Below, one piece after another: positions 17,359-27,988 of a stretch of DNA of 64,000 bases. Where the stretch lies: the NCBI RefSeq assembly GCF_013184545.1, contig NZ_JAAOJA010000014.1, positions 1 through 64,000 on the forward strand. Direction: 5' to 3'. The notes below the pieces were generated by a model. It did no database searches. It was not told the DNA's origin and saw only the letters and a program-made list of their open reading frames with translations. The translations under genes and the position numbers were made by a program. Numbering within the stretch: the stretch's first letter is position 1; each line of letters starts with the position of its first letter. This stretch comes from Pseudomonas tumuqii. GTDB taxonomy: Bacteria > Pseudomonadota > Gammaproteobacteria > Pseudomonadales > Pseudomonadaceae.

Positions 17359-18540
17359 ATGAAAGGCCCGCTGTCCTCGCTGAAAGTGCTGGATTTCTCC
17401 ACCCTGTTGCCGGGGCCGTTCGCCTCGCTGCTGCTCGCCGACATGGGCGCCGAGGTGTTGCGCGTCGAATCGCCCAGCCGCATGGATCTGCTCCGCGTGC
17501 TGCCGCCGCATGACGGCGGCGTATCGGCCAGCCATGCCTACCTCAACCGCAACAAGCGCTGCATCGCCTTGGACCTGAAACAGGCCGAGGCGGTGGCGCT
17601 GGTCAAGCAGTTGGTGGCCGAGTACGACATCGTCCTGGAGCAGTTCCGCCCCGGGGTGATGGACAAGCTCGGGGTTGGCTATGAGGCGCTCAAGGCGATC
17701 AACCCCAGGCTGATCTATGTGTCGATCACCGGTTATGGTCAGACCGGGCCGTACAAGGACCGCGCCGGCCACGACATCAACTACCTGGCCCTGGCCGGGA
17801 TCGCCAGCTACACCGGGCGCCGCGACCGCGGGCCGCTGCCGCTCGGCGTGCAACTGGCGGACATCGCCGGCGGTTCGCTGCACGGGGTGATCGGCCTGCT
17901 GGCGGCGGTGATCCAGCGCCAGGTCACGGGCGAAGGCCAGCAGGTCGATGTTAGCATGACCGATTGCGCCTTCAGCCTGCACGGCATGGCCGGCGCTGGC
18001 TTCCTGGCCGCCGGGGTCGAGCCGCAGATGGAGAATCAGGCGCTCAACGGCGGCAGCTTCTACGACTACTACCGCACCCGCGATGGCCGCTGGTTCTCGG
18101 TCGGCAGCCTGGAACCGCAATTCATGCAGCAGTTCTGCACTGCCCTCGGCCGCCCGGAGTTGGCCGCGCGCGGCCTGTCGCCCAGCGCGCAAGACCAGCA
18201 GGCGCTCAAGCACGAGATCGAGATCGAATTCGAGAAGCGCGATTTCGCTGAGTGGAGCCAGCTGTTCGCCGGCCTGGATGCCTGCGTCGAACCCATGCTG
18301 AGCCTGGCCGAGGCGGTCGAGCACCCGCAGCTCAAGGCGCGCCAGCTGGTCGCCGAGGTGCCGCGTGCAGGCGGCGAACCGCAGCGGCAGATGGCCTGTC
18401 CGCTCAAGTTTTCCGCCGGTTTGCCCGAGCCCAGGCATATTGGCGCCGCGCTGGGTGCACACACCGAGGAGGTGCTGCGCGAGCTGGGCTATTCGGCCGA
18501 GCGGATCGCCGAGCTGAAGGCGGCCAAGGTCGTGGCGTAG
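17359..18540 (+). CDS. CaiB/BaiF (family III) CoA transferase
   Basis: A 393-residue family III CoA transferase/alpha-methylacyl-CoA racemase-type enzyme. The ATG at 17359 follows AAGGAG; the open frame extends further upstream through REP sequence and should not be used. The N-terminal LKVLDFSTLLPGPFASLLLADMGAEV Rossmann block, the NRNKRCIALDLK block and Asp202 in VDVSMTDCAF (position of the catalytic Asp that carries the acyl intermediate) are in place. The substrate is unknown; with the dehydrogenase upstream it may activate or racemise a branched carboxylic acid. Confidence 0.9.
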   Translation: MKGPLSSLKVLDFSTLLPGPFASLLLADMGAEVLRVESPSRMDLLRVLPPHDGGVSASHAYLNRNKRCIALDLKQAEAVALVKQLVAEYDIVLEQFRPGVMDKLGVGYEALKAINPRLIYVSITGYGQTGPYKDRAGHDINYLALAGIASYTGRRDRGPLPLGVQLADIAGGSLHGVIGLLAAVIQRQVTGEGQQVDVSMTDCAFSLHGMAGAGFLAAGVEPQMENQALNGGSFYDYYRTRDGRWFSVGSLEPQFMQQFCTALGRPELAARGLSPSAQDQQALKHEIEIEFEKRDFAEWSQLFAGLDACVEPMLSLAEAVEHPQLKARQLVAEVPRAGGEPQRQMACPLKFSAGLPEPRHIGAALGAHTEEVLRELGYSAERIAELKAAKVVA

Positions 18541-18617
18541 GCGGGGGGATGGCCGGGCGACGTTCGGCTTTGGCCTGAACGCATATGCTTCGCACCGGCC
18601 ACCCAATGCGGCGCCTC

Positions 18618-19550
18618 TCAGAACACCTGAAGCAGCCGGATATTCAGCCGGCTGTCCTCGCGAAAGCCGTGCTCCACTGCGATATCCCGGCCGACAGTGG
18701 CCGCCAGCTGGGTGCCGGGCAGGAAGAACCAGGCGAAACCCGCCGACCACTTGCTGCTGCGCTGGCTGTCGTCCAGCCAGCTCTGTTCCATGCGGTTCTC
18801 TCCGCCGGTCTGGTGGGACAGGCCGACGCGCAGGTCGAGGTTGTCGCGCAGCGGATAGCGCAGAAAGCCCTGGTACTGGTAGCTGGGTTTCTGCCGATGG
18901 CTCCACTTGTGCGCGCCATAGCTGTGGTTGCGCCCGTAGAAGGTCACATCGGCCGCCAGATCCAGCGCCAGCTTGTCGCCGAGCCCGATGACATAGCCGG
19001 CTTGCAGGTTGAACTTCCAGCGATTCTCGCCGAGATTCAGCACCCGGTCGTGGTCGTAACTGCCGAGCGGGATGAACAGATAGGGCGTGATGCCGAAGTA
19101 GCGCCGCCGCTCCGGCTGGTTGAGCAGCCAGATCGGCATCGCCAGGATCGGGTCGGCCAGGCCGCTGCTGTCGCCCAGGGCGCCGCTATCGTGACGACCG
19201 TCGAGGCGGCCGAATGGCAGCAGGATCTGTGGTGCGATGCGGTAGCCGCCCAGGTCGGTGTAGTGCACCAGACGCAGGATGCCGATCTGCGAATCCAGCC
19301 CGGCCGAGCCGGCCTGCTTGTGGCCGTCCCGATAGAGATGGTCGCGCTCCGCGTACTGCAGGTAGAGCAGCCCCAGGGTGGTGTCGGCGGCAGCGGGCAC
19401 ATAGTCGCCGGCATCCAGGTCCAGGGCTTGCGCGGGCCTGCCCCAGGACATCAGCGCGCCCAACAGCAGCAAGCCCCACAGCGCTATCCAGACTTTTGCA
19501 TCGACTTGCCGGGCGCCGGGGCGCAGCGGCATTGGCGTATTTGGCAGCAT
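18618..19550 (-). CDS. Outer-membrane protein, MetA-phenol-degradation type
   Basis: A 310-residue protein of the transporter family named after the phenol meta-pathway (PF13557-like), beta-barrels thought to admit hydrophobic or aromatic compounds. A cleavable signal ends at about residue 42 (RPAQA|LDLD). The mature part has alternating strands and GLADPILAMPIWLL, a typical barrel block, and ends in Phe, as expected for BAM-dependent insertion. It lies 66 bases after the VOC gene on the same strand and downstream of a sigma-54 promoter at 20508-20525, so it is probably the last gene of that unit. Confidence 0.82.
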   Translation of the reverse strand: MLPNTPMPLRPGARQVDAKVWIALWGLLLLGALMSWGRPAQALDLDAGDYVPAAADTTLGLLYLQYAERDHLYRDGHKQAGSAGLDSQIGILRLVHYTDLGGYRIAPQILLPFGRLDGRHDSGALGDSSGLADPILAMPIWLLNQPERRRYFGITPYLFIPLGSYDHDRVLNLGENRWKFNLQAGYVIGLGDKLALDLAADVTFYGRNHSYGAHKWSHRQKPSYQYQGFLRYPLRDNLDLRVGLSHQTGGENRMEQSWLDDSQRSSKWSAGFAWFFLPGTQLAATVGRDIAVEHGFREDSRLNIRLLQVF

Positions 19551-19616
19551 CTTGCTTCCTCGTTTTCTTGTTTGATGTGAGCGGTGCAGGTATCGCCGGC
19601 AGCTGGGCTGCCGGGG

Positions 19617-20228
19617 TTATTGCTGCGGATGGCGTGGATCCCACAGCAGCCGATCCAGCCCCTGCTCGTACTGCATGCCGCGCGGGAAACTCACTAGCTC
19701 CAGCTGCAGGCCCCAGGGCGCCAGGAAGTACACCCAGGTCAGGCCGGCTGCCGGGCCTTCGCTGAAGGTGCTGGGCGTATCGAGCACCCGCACCTGCTTC
19801 GACTTCAGGTAGGCGATTGCCGCGTCCATGTCGTCCACGTAGAACGCCAGGTGGTGGCCGCCGATGTCGCTGTTGCGCGGCAACCGGCGGTTCTGATCCG
19901 GCGCGCTGTACTCGAAGATTTCCAGGTTGGTGCCGTTGCCGCAGCGGACCATCTGGAAGTCCTTGATCACGGCGCGCGGATGCACGTTGAGGTGGCGCTC
20001 CATCCAGTCGTCCGCGAACTTGAACTCGCCGAAGGTGAAGTAGGCTTCGCAGCCGAGTACCTCGACGAAGAAATCCGTCGCCTGGCGCAGGCTGGGAGCG
20101 GTGATGCCGATGTGCTGCAGGCCCTGCATGCCGGGAAGTCCACCGGCCAGCGCCAATGGCGACAGCACTGCAGCGGCGAGGGTGAGGATGAAATGGCGCA
20201 ACAGGTGGATTGCTGCTCGGAAAGTCAT
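19617..20228 (-). CDS. Periplasmic VOC/glyoxalase-fold protein
   Basis: A 203-residue vicinal-oxygen-chelate protein with a signal peptide (hydrophobic residues 13-28, cleavage near LALA|GG). Two beta-alpha-beta-beta-beta modules follow. Likely metal ligands His39 (LQHIGI), His126 (GHHLAFYV) and Glu177 (LQLELVS) fit the VOC pattern. VOC enzymes are usually cytosolic, so export is notable. Reactions in the superfamily include glyoxalase, extradiol dioxygenase and epimerase; none can be chosen. AGGAG stands seven bases before the ATG. It lies between a small ORF and the outer-membrane channel gene. Confidence 0.83.
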   Translation of the reverse strand: MTFRAAIHLLRHFILTLAAAVLSPLALAGGLPGMQGLQHIGITAPSLRQATDFFVEVLGCEAYFTFGEFKFADDWMERHLNVHPRAVIKDFQMVRCGNGTNLEIFEYSAPDQNRRLPRNSDIGGHHLAFYVDDMDAAIAYLKSKQVRVLDTPSTFSEGPAAGLTWVYFLAPWGLQLELVSFPRGMQYEQGLDRLLWDPRHPQQ

Positions 20229-20325
20229 GGCGATACTCCTGGTACAGGATGGGCAAGCGGTCGCCGGCCGCAGGCTTGCGCGCCTGCAACATCGGTCGAC
20301 TGGGATAGTGCGAAGCGGGCAGGGG

Positions 20326-20454
20326 TCAGCGGCGCGGTAATCGCCGCGCCACTTGCTGGCCCAGCGGCACGCCGGGACGGCAAAGCAATGGCCAGGGCTG
20401 GCTCTCGGTGTTGCGGGTGGTATCGGTAAAAGGCATCGGGGTAATGGCGGGCAT
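20326..20454 (-). CDS. Putative 42-residue leader-gene peptide
   Basis: The first open frame after the sigma-54 promoter encodes 42 residues starting MPAITPMPFTDTTRNTESQ and ending QQVARRLPRR. A GAGG site stands seven bases before the ATG. An overlapping frame from 20461 in another phase is less plausible because its start is too close to that site. There is no known domain and no membrane segment. It could be a peptide cofactor precursor, a translated leader or a chance ORF; position and ribosome site argue for a gene. Confidence 0.45.
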   Translation of the reverse strand: MPAITPMPFTDTTRNTESQPWPLLCRPGVPLGQQVARRLPRR

Positions 20455-20507
20455 GCTGCATCCTCGTCTTGTTGTTATGGGGCCCGTGGCCGGGCTCATC
20501 GACTAGA

Positions 20508-20525
20508 TGGCAGGACCCATGCCAA
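20508..20525 (-). promoter_or_regulatory. Sigma-54 (-24/-12) promoter
   Basis: On the minus strand TTGGCATGGGTCCTGCCA contains GG and GC exactly ten bases apart with the TGGCA -24 core, matching the RpoN consensus TGGCAC-N5-TTGC except in part of the -12 box. It points into the 42-residue ORF, the VOC gene and the outer-membrane gene. The divergent gene at 20828 encodes a sigma-54 activator, which strengthens the call. Confidence 0.72.
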
Positions 20526-20634
20526 CCCCGTTGCGGTGTTTGGCTGTGACTGCAGTTGTTTGATTTTTAATGGTTTTTGGGGTGATGGTAAAAACCTGTA
20601 GCGGCCGGCTGAAGGCCGCCGACTGTCACGCCGC

Positions 20635-20670
20635 TTACAGCTGTAATGCCCGTCGTTACAGGTATTACAG
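20635..20670. promoter_or_regulatory. Putative activator-binding (UAS) repeats
   Basis: TTACAGCTGTAA at 20635-20646 is a perfect palindrome. TTACAG recurs at 20656 and 20665, and TGTAA...TTACA forms a second dyad. The cluster is 110-160 bases upstream of the -24 box, the usual enhancer distance for AcoR-class activators, and just before the regulator gene, so autoregulation is also possible. Confidence 0.6.
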
Positions 20671-20827
20671 GCTTCGCAGGGCAGGCGGCGGGGGAGTAGA
20701 CTCTGGTCCATAGACGGATGCGCCCGGTTTGCCAGCGAGCAGGCGGGCGCAACAAGAACAAGATCGTCACAGCGGACCCCGGCGCGTGCTGCCTGAGCAT
20801 GCTGCGTCGCGCGTCCGAGGAGGCTGC

Positions 20828-22792
<1,965 letters not shown>

Positions 22793-22898
22793 GCGGTTGT
22801 GAAAAAAAACGCTCGCCTGTTGCTGCCGCTCGATATTTTCACAGCCGCTGAGTCGCTGGAATGGCTACCAACCCGTCAGCGGGAAACGGCCCCAACCC

Positions 22899-23855
22899 TT
22901 AGTTGCGGTTCAGGCCGCGTTGCAGGGCCAGGTCCCAGGGCGGTGCCGGGCCGAAGCGGGCCTTGAGGAATTCCAGCAGCAGGCAGCTGCGCGAGCCGGT
23001 TTCGCGCTCCAGGCGCAGGGCGTAGATGCCGCTCGGTTCCGGAACCGGCAGGCCAGCTTCGCAGAACAGCGGCAGCAATTCGCCGCGCAGCAGGTAATCG
23101 CTGATCAGCCAGGTCGGCAGGTGGGCGATGCCCAGGCCGGCGAGGGCGCCGAACAGCAGGGTTTCGGCGTTGTTGGCGGTCATGCGCAGGCGTTTCGGTC
23201 GGCAGATCTGCAGCTTGCCGTCGACCTCGAAGCGCCAGGCGTAGGGTGGCGCCAGGCTGTCCCAGTCGAGGCCATCGTGCTCGATCAGTGCGCTGGGCGA
23301 GCGCGGCACGCCGCGCCGCGCCAGGTAATCCGGGCTGGCACAGACCACCCGCACCAGCGGCGCGAGGGCGGTGGCGACCAGGCGGGTGTCGGCCAGCGGG
23401 CCGATGCGCAGCACCAGGTCGACTTCGCCGAGGTGGGCGCCGTGCAGGTCGATGAAGCTGTCGATCAGGCGCAGTTGCACATCCAGCCCCGGATAGGCGA
23501 TGAGAAATTCGGCAATCGCCGGTGCCAGGTGGCGCCTGCCAAAGGGCGCCGGTGCGTCGATGCGAATCAAGCCCTCCGGCGCGCTGCTCAGGGATACGGC
23601 CTCGGCACGGGCCAGGTTCAGCTCCGCGAGGATGCGCCTGGCGCGCTCGGCAAAGGCCTGCCCGGCCGGGGTGGCGCGTACCGCGTGAGTGCTGCGACTG
23701 AACAGGCTGCTGCCGAGCGAGCGCTCCAGGGCATCGATCCGTCGCGCCACGGCAGAAGGGGTGAGCGGATGGCGCCGGGCGGCGGCGGAGAAGCTGCCGC
23801 TTTCCAGCACGTCGAGAAACAGGCTGAGTTGGTCGGTCAGGGCGTCGGGGTTCAT
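22899..23855 (-). CDS. LysR-family regulator
   Basis: A 318-residue LysR-type regulator. The N-terminal winged helix (residues 5-65) has FLDVLESGSFSAAARRHPLTPSAVARRIDALERSLGSSLF, a standard LTTR recognition block, and the effector domain runs from about 92. It is divergent from the TauE/SafE-type permease at 23960, with 104 bases between starts, the classical LTTR arrangement; the permease is its likely target. Confidence 0.92.
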   Translation of the reverse strand: MNPDALTDQLSLFLDVLESGSFSAAARRHPLTPSAVARRIDALERSLGSSLFSRSTHAVRATPAGQAFAERARRILAELNLARAEAVSLSSAPEGLIRIDAPAPFGRRHLAPAIAEFLIAYPGLDVQLRLIDSFIDLHGAHLGEVDLVLRIGPLADTRLVATALAPLVRVVCASPDYLARRGVPRSPSALIEHDGLDWDSLAPPYAWRFEVDGKLQICRPKRLRMTANNAETLLFGALAGLGIAHLPTWLISDYLLRGELLPLFCEAGLPVPEPSGIYALRLERETGSRSCLLLEFLKARFGPAPPWDLALQRGLNRN

Positions 23856-23959
23856 GCATGGCTCGCTTGTGCGTTATCAGCACAGCGATTGTGCGCTGCT
23901 GTGCGTTTCCGGGCCAGTCCTGGCCGGCTAGCATGCGCAGGACGCCAACGGAGCCACCG

Positions 23960-24715
23960 ATGAACCCGATCGACTTTGCCCTGAACCTAATCCTCGGCGT
24001 GCTGCTGGGGACGCTGGGGGGCCTGTTCGGCATCGGCGGCGGCCTGATCGCGATTCCGGCTCTAGGCGTGCTGTTCGGGCTCGACCAGCAGTTGGCCCAG
24101 GGCACAGCCCTGGTGATGGTGGTGCCGAATGTGCTGCTGGCACTGTGGCGCTATCACCAGCGCAACCGCATCGACCTGCGCCATGCGCTGGCCCTGGCGC
24201 TCAGCGGTTTCGTGTGCGCCTTGCTCGGGGCGGGTTGGGCGGTGACGGTGGATGCCGAACGCATGCGCCTGGCCTTCGTCGGTTTTCTCCTGGCGCTGGC
24301 GCTCTACAACCTGTCGCGCGTGTATTGGCGCCCGGTGGCGGGCTGCAGCGAACTGCGTCAGCCCTGGCCCTGGCTGGCCGTTCTGGGCAGTGCTGCCGGT
24401 TTGCTCGGCGGCTTGTTCGGGGTCGGTGGTGCGGTGCTGGCCGTGCCGGTGCTGACCGGCGTGTTCGGCACCACCCAGTTGATGGCCCAGGGTCTGGCGC
24501 TGGCCCTGGCGGCGCCGAGTACGGCGGCGACCCTGGTGACCTATGCACTGCACGAGCATGTCGACTGGGCGCTGGCGCTGCCCCTGGCGCTGGGCGGGTT
24601 GCTCAGCATCAGTTGGGGCGTGCGGCTTGCCCACGCCTTGCCCGAGCGGCTGTTGCGTGCGCTGTTCGCCGGCTTCCTGCTGCTCTGTGCGCTGTTGCTC
24701 GGCCTTAGAGCCTGA
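23960..24715 (+). CDS. TauE/SafE-family permease
   Basis: A 251-residue integral membrane protein with eight predicted helices. Two copies of the TauE/SafE motif are visible: GLFGIGGGLIAIPAL near residue 22 and GLFGVGGAVLAVPVL near 155. Family members export sulfite, sulfoacetate or other organosulfonates or anions. The start at 23960 follows GGAG; the frame extends to 23858 without a better site. Its stop overlaps the stop of the next, convergent LysR gene by 11 bases. Likely regulated by the divergent LysR protein. Confidence 0.87.
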   Translation: MNPIDFALNLILGVLLGTLGGLFGIGGGLIAIPALGVLFGLDQQLAQGTALVMVVPNVLLALWRYHQRNRIDLRHALALALSGFVCALLGAGWAVTVDAERMRLAFVGFLLALALYNLSRVYWRPVAGCSELRQPWPWLAVLGSAAGLLGGLFGVGGAVLAVPVLTGVFGTTQLMAQGLALALAAPSTAATLVTYALHEHVDWALALPLALGGLLSISWGVRLAHALPERLLRALFAGFLLLCALLLGLRA

Positions 24716-25559
24716 AGCCTTCGATGATGTGCTCGGCCAGGGTTTCGGTCACCGGCGACTGGGTGCGCGCATTGCGCAGCAGCACGATGCTGGCCGAGGG
24801 CATGCTGGGCAGGCCTTCGGCTTCGCCGATGATGCGCAGGTCGGGGGTGATCAGGCTTTGCAATTGCGCGGTGATTGCCAGGCCGGCGCTGACCACCGCC
24901 ATGATTCCCGAGAGGCTGGGGCTGGTGTAGGCGATGCGGTATTGACGCTCCATGGCGTCCAGCGCATTGCAGGCCCAGGAGCGGCAGAAGCACTCGGCAT
25001 TGAACATCGCCAGCGGCAGCGGCTCCTGTTCGTGGGGGCTGAAACCCTGGGCTTCGGCCCAGACGATGCGTTCCTGGCGCAACAGCTGACCGATTTCGGT
25101 GCCCGGCTCGCGGGTGACGATGGTCAGGTCCAGGTCCTGGCGCTGCAACAGGTTGTACGACGGCTCGCAGTGCAACTCCACCTGTACCAGCGGGTAGGCC
25201 TGGGCGAAGCGCGAGAGGATGCCCGGCATAAAACGCATCACGTAGTCATCCGGGGTGCCGATGCGCACCGAGCCGACCATGTGCGGCTCGCGCATGGTGT
25301 TCATCACCTCGCCATGCAGCTTGAGGATGCGCCGGGCGTAGCCGAGCAGTACCTGGCCTTCGGCGGTCAGGCTGACCTGGCGGCCGTCGCGCTGGAACAG
25401 CGGGCGCTGGATCACATCCTCTTCCAGGCGTTTCATCTGCATGCTGACCGCCGACTGGGTGCGGTTGACCATCTCCGCGGCTCGGGTAAAGCCACCGTTG
25501 TCGGCAATGGCGACAAAGGTCCGCAGCAGTTCGCTGTCGATGCTCGGGTAGCTGGCCAT
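24705..25559 (-). CDS. LysR-family regulator (LrhA/HexA-like)
   Basis: A 284-residue LysR-type regulator with N-terminal winged helix (LLRTFVAIADNGGFTRAAEMVNRTQSAVSMQMKRLEED) and an effector domain beginning near residue 92 (GSVRIGTPDDYVMRFMPGIL), the variant seen in LrhA/HexA-like regulators. It is divergent from the DUF1127 gene at 25656, with 96 bases between starts. Many Pseudomonas genomes carry such a LysR/DUF1127 pair; the DUF1127 gene is its probable target. Confidence 0.9.
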   Translation of the reverse strand: MASYPSIDSELLRTFVAIADNGGFTRAAEMVNRTQSAVSMQMKRLEEDVIQRPLFQRDGRQVSLTAEGQVLLGYARRILKLHGEVMNTMREPHMVGSVRIGTPDDYVMRFMPGILSRFAQAYPLVQVELHCEPSYNLLQRQDLDLTIVTREPGTEIGQLLRQERIVWAEAQGFSPHEQEPLPLAMFNAECFCRSWACNALDAMERQYRIAYTSPSLSGIMAVVSAGLAITAQLQSLITPDLRIIGEAEGLPSMPSASIVLLRNARTQSPVTETLAEHIIEGFRL

Positions 25560-25655
25560 TCATCAATCTCCGAGATGGGGTGCATCAGAAACATTCGTTG
25601 GATTGATCATAAGCCCAGCGCGAGACTGTCGCCAACCCCACAGGAGGGCGACGAG

Positions 25656-25889
25656 ATGAAAGGTCAAAAAGGTTATGCAATAGCAAGTGTGTGGCCACGC
25701 CAAGCGGTGAGCCTGGGTGCTCTGGCCAGGGCGGTGTGGCATCAGCTCAAGCGCTGGCATGAGCTGGCCTGGCAGCGTCGGCAACTGGCGGCGCTCAATG
25801 ATGCGGCGCTCAAGGATCTCGGCCTGAGCCGGGCGGATGTGATGCAGGAAACCGAGCGGCCGTTCTGGGACGATCCGCTGGCGAAGTAG
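25656..25889 (+). CDS. DUF1127 small basic protein
   Basis: A 77-residue protein with the C-terminal DUF1127 (YjiS-like) block: WHELAWQRRQLAALNDAALKDLGLSRADVMQE. AGGAGGG stands seven bases before the ATG at 25656, within a longer open frame that is only antisense carry-over from the LysR gene. DUF1127 proteins are Arg-rich and several bind RNA and affect phosphate or carbon metabolism. Likely under the divergent LysR regulator. Confidence 0.85.
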   Translation: MKGQKGYAIASVWPRQAVSLGALARAVWHQLKRWHELAWQRRQLAALNDAALKDLGLSRADVMQETERPFWDDPLAK

Positions 25890-25908
25890 CCAGCTTCAGG
25901 AGGATTTA

Positions 25909-26193
25909 TGCTTGTCACAGGAAGTCTGTCCGCATGACTTCGCGCGCAAGGGCACCGATGTATTGCTGTTCCAGCTGGTGGTGCTGCTGCGCCGCCAGCT
26001 GGCGTCGAATATGGCGGTGTTCTCGTTTATGGCGCCGCTGTTCGGTGTGAGCTTCGGCGTGCTGATTCTCGATGAGCCCCTGAGCCTGAATTTCGTCGCT
26101 GGCGCGGCGCTGGTGTTGCTCGGTATCGTCCTGGTCAGCAATCATGCCTGGGTCAGCAGGCGCCTCAGTCTCTGGCGCTATGCCGAACGATAG
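25909..26193 (+). pseudogene. Truncated EamA/DMT transporter
   Basis: From about 25972 the frame reads the last two helices of an EamA-type drug/metabolite transporter (LASNMAVFSFMAPLFGVSFGVLILDEPLSLNFVAGAALVLLGIVLVS). The upstream eight helices are missing. An ATG with an AGGAGG site at 25909 starts a different frame (MLVTGSLSA, then stop), which may be the original N-terminus joined by an internal deletion. With 70 or so codons left, no transport function is expected. Confidence 0.8.
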
Positions 26194-26208
26194 AGACAAG
26201 GAGAAAGC

Positions 26209-26691
26209 ATGTCCGCTTATCAGCTCGCGCAGTTGAATATCGCCAGCATGAAGGAGCCGCTGGAGTCCCCCGGTATGGCGGATTTCGTCGCCAATCTGGA
26301 GCGCATCAATGCGCTGGCCGAGGCCTCGCCGGGGTTCGTCTGGCGTTTGCAGGACGAGGCGGGCGATGCCACCGCGCTGCGCCCCTTTGGCGAAGAAGTG
26401 CTGGTCAATCTGTCGTTGTGGCGAGATGTCGAGGCGCTCAAGGACTATGTCTACAAATCCGCCCACGCGGAAATGCTCAAGCGCCGCAACGAATGGTTCG
26501 CGCGCATGGGCGAGGCGCATATGGTGCTCTGGTGGGTGCCGGCCGGCCATCTGCCCAGCGTCGGCGAGGCTGCCGAACGCCTGCAATTGCTCCGCGAGCT
26601 TGGGTCGACTGCGCAGGCGTTCAGTTTTCGCCAGGCGTTTGCGCCTGCGGATATGCCGGTTGCGGCGATGGCCTCGACGGTGACTGAGTGA
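26209..26691 (+). CDS. DUF3291 family protein
   Basis: A 160-residue soluble protein of the DUF3291 family (dimeric ferredoxin-like fold related to antibiotic-biosynthesis monooxygenases). Diagnostic blocks are YQLAQLNIASMKEPLESPGMADFVANLERINALAE, LVNLSLWRDVEALKDYVYKSAH and MVLWWVPAGHLPSV. An AAGGAG site precedes the ATG. Activity is unproven for the family. It begins 15 bases after the EamA remnant. Confidence 0.88.
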   Translation: MSAYQLAQLNIASMKEPLESPGMADFVANLERINALAEASPGFVWRLQDEAGDATALRPFGEEVLVNLSLWRDVEALKDYVYKSAHAEMLKRRNEWFARMGEAHMVLWWVPAGHLPSVGEAAERLQLLRELGSTAQAFSFRQAFAPADMPVAAMASTVTE

Positions 26692-26704
26692 ATTCGCACA
26701 GGCT

Positions 26705-27916
26705 ATGACTTCGCCCCAGACACTGACCCTCGCCCAAGCCCGGCGTCTGGCGCTGCGGGCCCAGGGCTTCGGCCGCGCGCTGCCGGGCGCGGTCGGTCAC
26801 CGCCAACTGCTGGCACAGATCGCCCGGCTCGGCGTGTTGCAGATCGATTCGGTGAACGCCTTGGTGCGTTCGCATTACCTGCCGCTGTTCTCCCGCCTCG
26901 GCGCTTACGATCGAACGCTATTGGAACAAGCGGCCTGGAGTCAGGGGCGTCGTCGCGGCTTGTTCGAATACTGGGGCCATGAAGCCTCGTTGCTGCCGCT
27001 GTCGTTCTATCCGCTGCTGCGCTGGCGCATGCAGCAAGCGCGCGATGGCGAAGGCATCTATAAACAGCTGGCGCATTTCGGCCGCGAGCAGCAGCCATTG
27101 ATTCGGCGGGTGTTGCAGGCGGTCCGCGAGCAAGGTGCTTTGGGCGCCGGCAGCCTGGGGCAGAAAACCGCCGGCAGCAGCGCCTGGTGGGGCTGGAGCG
27201 CGGAAAAGCATGCGCTGGAATGGTTGTTCGCCACCGGCGAGGTGACCGTCGCCGGACGCCGCGGTTTCGAGCGTTTATATGATCTGCCGGAACGGGTATT
27301 GCCGACGGCGGTGCTGAATGCGCCCGAGCTGGATAGCGCCGAGGCCCAGCGCCGCTTGCTGTTGCACGCGGCCGAGGCGTTGGGCGTGGCCACGGAGAAG
27401 GACCTGCGCGACTACTACCGCCTGGAGGCTCGCGACATCCAGGCGCGGCTGGCCGAACTGCTCGAAGCCGGTGAACTCCAGCAGCTGCGGGTGCAGGATT
27501 GGGCGCAGCCCGCGTATTGCCGGGGCGCGCCGACCATTCCGCGCAAGGTCGAGGCCAGCGCCTTGCTTTCGCCCTTCGACTCGCTGATCTGGGAGCGGGC
27601 GCGTACCGAGCGCTTATTCGACTTCCGCTATCGCCTGGAGATCTACACCCCGCCGCACAAGCGGGTGTATGGCTACTACGTGTTGCCGTTTCTGCATAAG
27701 GAGCGTCTGGCGGCGCGGCTGGATCTGCGCGCCGAACGCGCTCATGGCTGTCTGGCCGTGCATGCTGTGCATGTGGAAACGCCAGGGCTGGATGAACCGG
27801 GTTTGGCGGCGCTGGCGCTCAACCTGCGGGCCTTGGCTGGTTGGTTGGGGCTGGAGCGCGTAGCGCTCAACTGCACGAGCGGCATCGCCGCACGTCTGCG
27901 TGGGTATCTCGGCTGA
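26705..27916 (+). CDS. YcaQ/AlkX-type DNA glycosylase
   Basis: A 403-residue protein of three tandem winged helices (HTH_42). E. coli YcaQ unhooks DNA interstrand crosslinks and removes N7-alkylated bases. The catalytic Gln-x-Asp motif of this branch is present as Gln46-Ile-Asp48 in GVLQIDSVN, distinguishing it from AlkZ (QxQ). Further blocks are EYWGHEASLLP and the C-terminal LLSPFDSLIWERARTERLFDF, which is highly conserved. Start at 26705, 13 bases after DUF3291; only a weak ribosome site is seen. Confidence 0.9.
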   Translation: MTSPQTLTLAQARRLALRAQGFGRALPGAVGHRQLLAQIARLGVLQIDSVNALVRSHYLPLFSRLGAYDRTLLEQAAWSQGRRRGLFEYWGHEASLLPLSFYPLLRWRMQQARDGEGIYKQLAHFGREQQPLIRRVLQAVREQGALGAGSLGQKTAGSSAWWGWSAEKHALEWLFATGEVTVAGRRGFERLYDLPERVLPTAVLNAPELDSAEAQRRLLLHAAEALGVATEKDLRDYYRLEARDIQARLAELLEAGELQQLRVQDWAQPAYCRGAPTIPRKVEASALLSPFDSLIWERARTERLFDFRYRLEIYTPPHKRVYGYYVLPFLHKERLAARLDLRAERAHGCLAVHAVHVETPGLDEPGLAALALNLRALAGWLGLERVALNCTSGIAARLRGYLG

Positions 27917-27988
27917 GACCGCGAGTCGGCAATCGGCTACGGCTTCCGCTACAATGCGCGGCGAATTTGTCTTGCCCGAGAGCCCACC

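Noticed and set aside
20225..20461. A 78-codon frame starting at 20461 upstream of the VOC gene
   Set aside because: Its start is too close to the GAGG site, and it ends by overlapping the VOC start region; the 42-codon frame at 20454 has better spacing.
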